A DNA stretch of 6,103 nucleotides, taken from Caldisericota bacterium (lineage in GTDB: Bacteria > Caldisericota > Caldisericia > Cryosericales > Cryosericaceae). The stretch lies in the NCBI GenBank assembly GCA_026390195.1, contig JAPLGK010000190.1, positions 1 through 6,103 of the forward strand, given 5' to 3'. A program made the position numbers and the translations under genes. How positions within the stretch are numbered: the first letter of the stretch is position 1; the number at the start of each line of letters is the position of its first letter. Positions 5,482 to 6,103 of this stretch are shown here, piece by piece. The notes beneath the pieces are model-generated. The model did not search any database and was not told the DNA's origin. It worked only from the letters and a program-made list of their open reading frames with translations.

Positions 5482-6103
5482 CCGGCTCCACGCCGATGAC
5501 ACGTGATCGCCGAAGACGATCATTCATCGCCTGCGCAAGGATCGACACGTGTGGAGGCTCAAGTACTCCCCCGTGTGTTCCCGGCACCCACACGACATCG
5601 AGCTTGCCGTCGATAACCTCAGCCCACCGACTGCGCGAGTCACCCCAGATGTTCTCAAGGTCAAGGCCCGCGAACATCGTCAGGGGTCCATGCCACATGC
5701 GAGGGACATATGCAAGCCAGGCACCCTTGTTGGCCGCAACTACCTTCTGCAACGCATCGTCACTCGGGCTCGGCGGTGTCGAGTGCATGGCCCGCCTCAA
5801 GCGACGCCCTGTCCGAATCCACACTTGGCCAATGCGACGCCACACATACGCGGCCAACCTGGTCATAGATCCACGATGCGCCATTGTCCGCGCGTGCAGC
5901 AGCATGCGCTCGATGAACGAAACATCCCTTGCCAAGCTGCACCCCGGAAAACCACTATCGAGAAAACCCAGAAAGGCAACGCTCTCACGACAAGCCACCA
6001 GCTGCTGCGCCATCTCAAATGCAATGGCCCCGCCAAATGAGTAACCCAGGATAGAGTATGGTCCCACAGGCTGAACATGGCGCATTTCCATTATGTATTG
6101 CGC
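5465..6103 (-). CDS. Thioesterase domain (NRPS/PKS type), C-terminal 212 residues; starts beyond the right edge
   Basis: The frame is open from the window edge to TGA at 5467-5465. It begins AQYIMEMRHVQPVGPYSILG, the conserved lead-in of thioesterase domains that end peptide synthetases, then the nucleophile elbow GYSFGG with Ser22 of the visible part. FLDSGFPG gives Asp49, 27 residues after the Ser, the same spacing I recall for surfactin synthetase (Ser80/Asp107). PGTHGGVLEPP gives His177, completing the Ser-Asp-His triad. The long stretch between Asp and His (about 128 residues, rich in R, W and L) would form the lid. It hydrolyses or cyclises the finished acyl chain off the last carrier domain, or edits mis-primed carriers if free-standing. 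Because the start is out of view, I cannot decide between the end of a multidomain synthetase and a stand-alone type II enzyme. The methionine at 6091 is internal, not a start. Confidence 0.88.
   Translation of the reverse strand, partial: AQYIMEMRHVQPVGPYSILGYSFGGAIAFEMAQQLVACRESVAFLGFLDSGFPGCSLARDVSFIERMLLHARTMAHRGSMTRLAAYVWRRIGQVWIRTGRRLRRAMHSTPPSPSDDALQKVVAANKGAWLAYVPRMWHGPLTMFAGLDLENIWGDSRSRWAEVIDGKLDVVWVPGTHGGVLEPPHVSILAQAMNDRLRRSRVIGVEPGVRAD

Noticed and set aside
1..6103. CRISPR arrays, tRNA or rRNA genes, and insertion-sequence ends
   Set aside because: I read both strands for regularly spaced direct repeats, cloverleaf-like segments and transposase motifs and saw none.

Overview
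The window is GC-rich bacterial DNA, densely packed and coding on both strands. It carries part of a specialised-metabolite or surface-glycan locus beside a toxin-antitoxin-type pair. GTG starts, genes overlapping by 4 to 17 bases, and two copies of a GGGAATCCA-type intergenic repeat that is common in Proteobacteria suggest a proteobacterium or a related candidate lineage. I cannot name the organism from the sequence.

Layout from left to right. (1) 1-602, minus strand: a two-gene operon with a readable sigma-70-like promoter and a strong Shine-Dalgarno site. It encodes a 128-residue putative antitoxin-like protein and, overlapping it by 11 bases, the N-terminus of an AbiEii-type nucleotidyltransferase that leaves the window. 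An array of small palindromes covers the promoter. (2) 603-880: a spacer with two degenerate GGGAATCCA repeats and a 9-bp inverted repeat, and no convincing gene. (3) 881 to about 1857, minus strand: a GT4-type glycosyltransferase whose N-terminal part lies in another frame, so it is probably frameshifted. (4) 1850-4641, plus strand: three GT2-type glycosyltransferase genes joined head to tail by 4-base GTGA/ATGA overlaps. The first has two frameshifts, one at an eight-C run. The second has lost about 100 internal codons. Only the third (335 aa) is intact. (5) 4642-4692: a short convergent gap with a possible hairpin. (6) 4693-6103, minus strand: an Sfp-type 4'-phosphopantetheinyl transferase preceded by a thioesterase domain running in from beyond the right edge. 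The latter is probably the C-terminus of a non-ribosomal peptide synthetase (NRPS) or polyketide synthase (PKS), or a stand-alone type II thioesterase.

How the genes may work together: the thioesterase and phosphopantetheinyl transferase form a natural assembly-line pair, releasing the product and activating carrier domains. The glycosyltransferases could once have decorated that product or built a surface glycan, but their convergent orientation leaves the link unproven. The most striking feature is selective decay: three of four glycosyltransferases are broken, while the last GT2 paralogue and the flanking genes stay open. The alternatives are genuine gene erosion, phase variation at the C tract, or assembly indels. 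The large deletion in the second GT2 cannot be a simple base-calling error.
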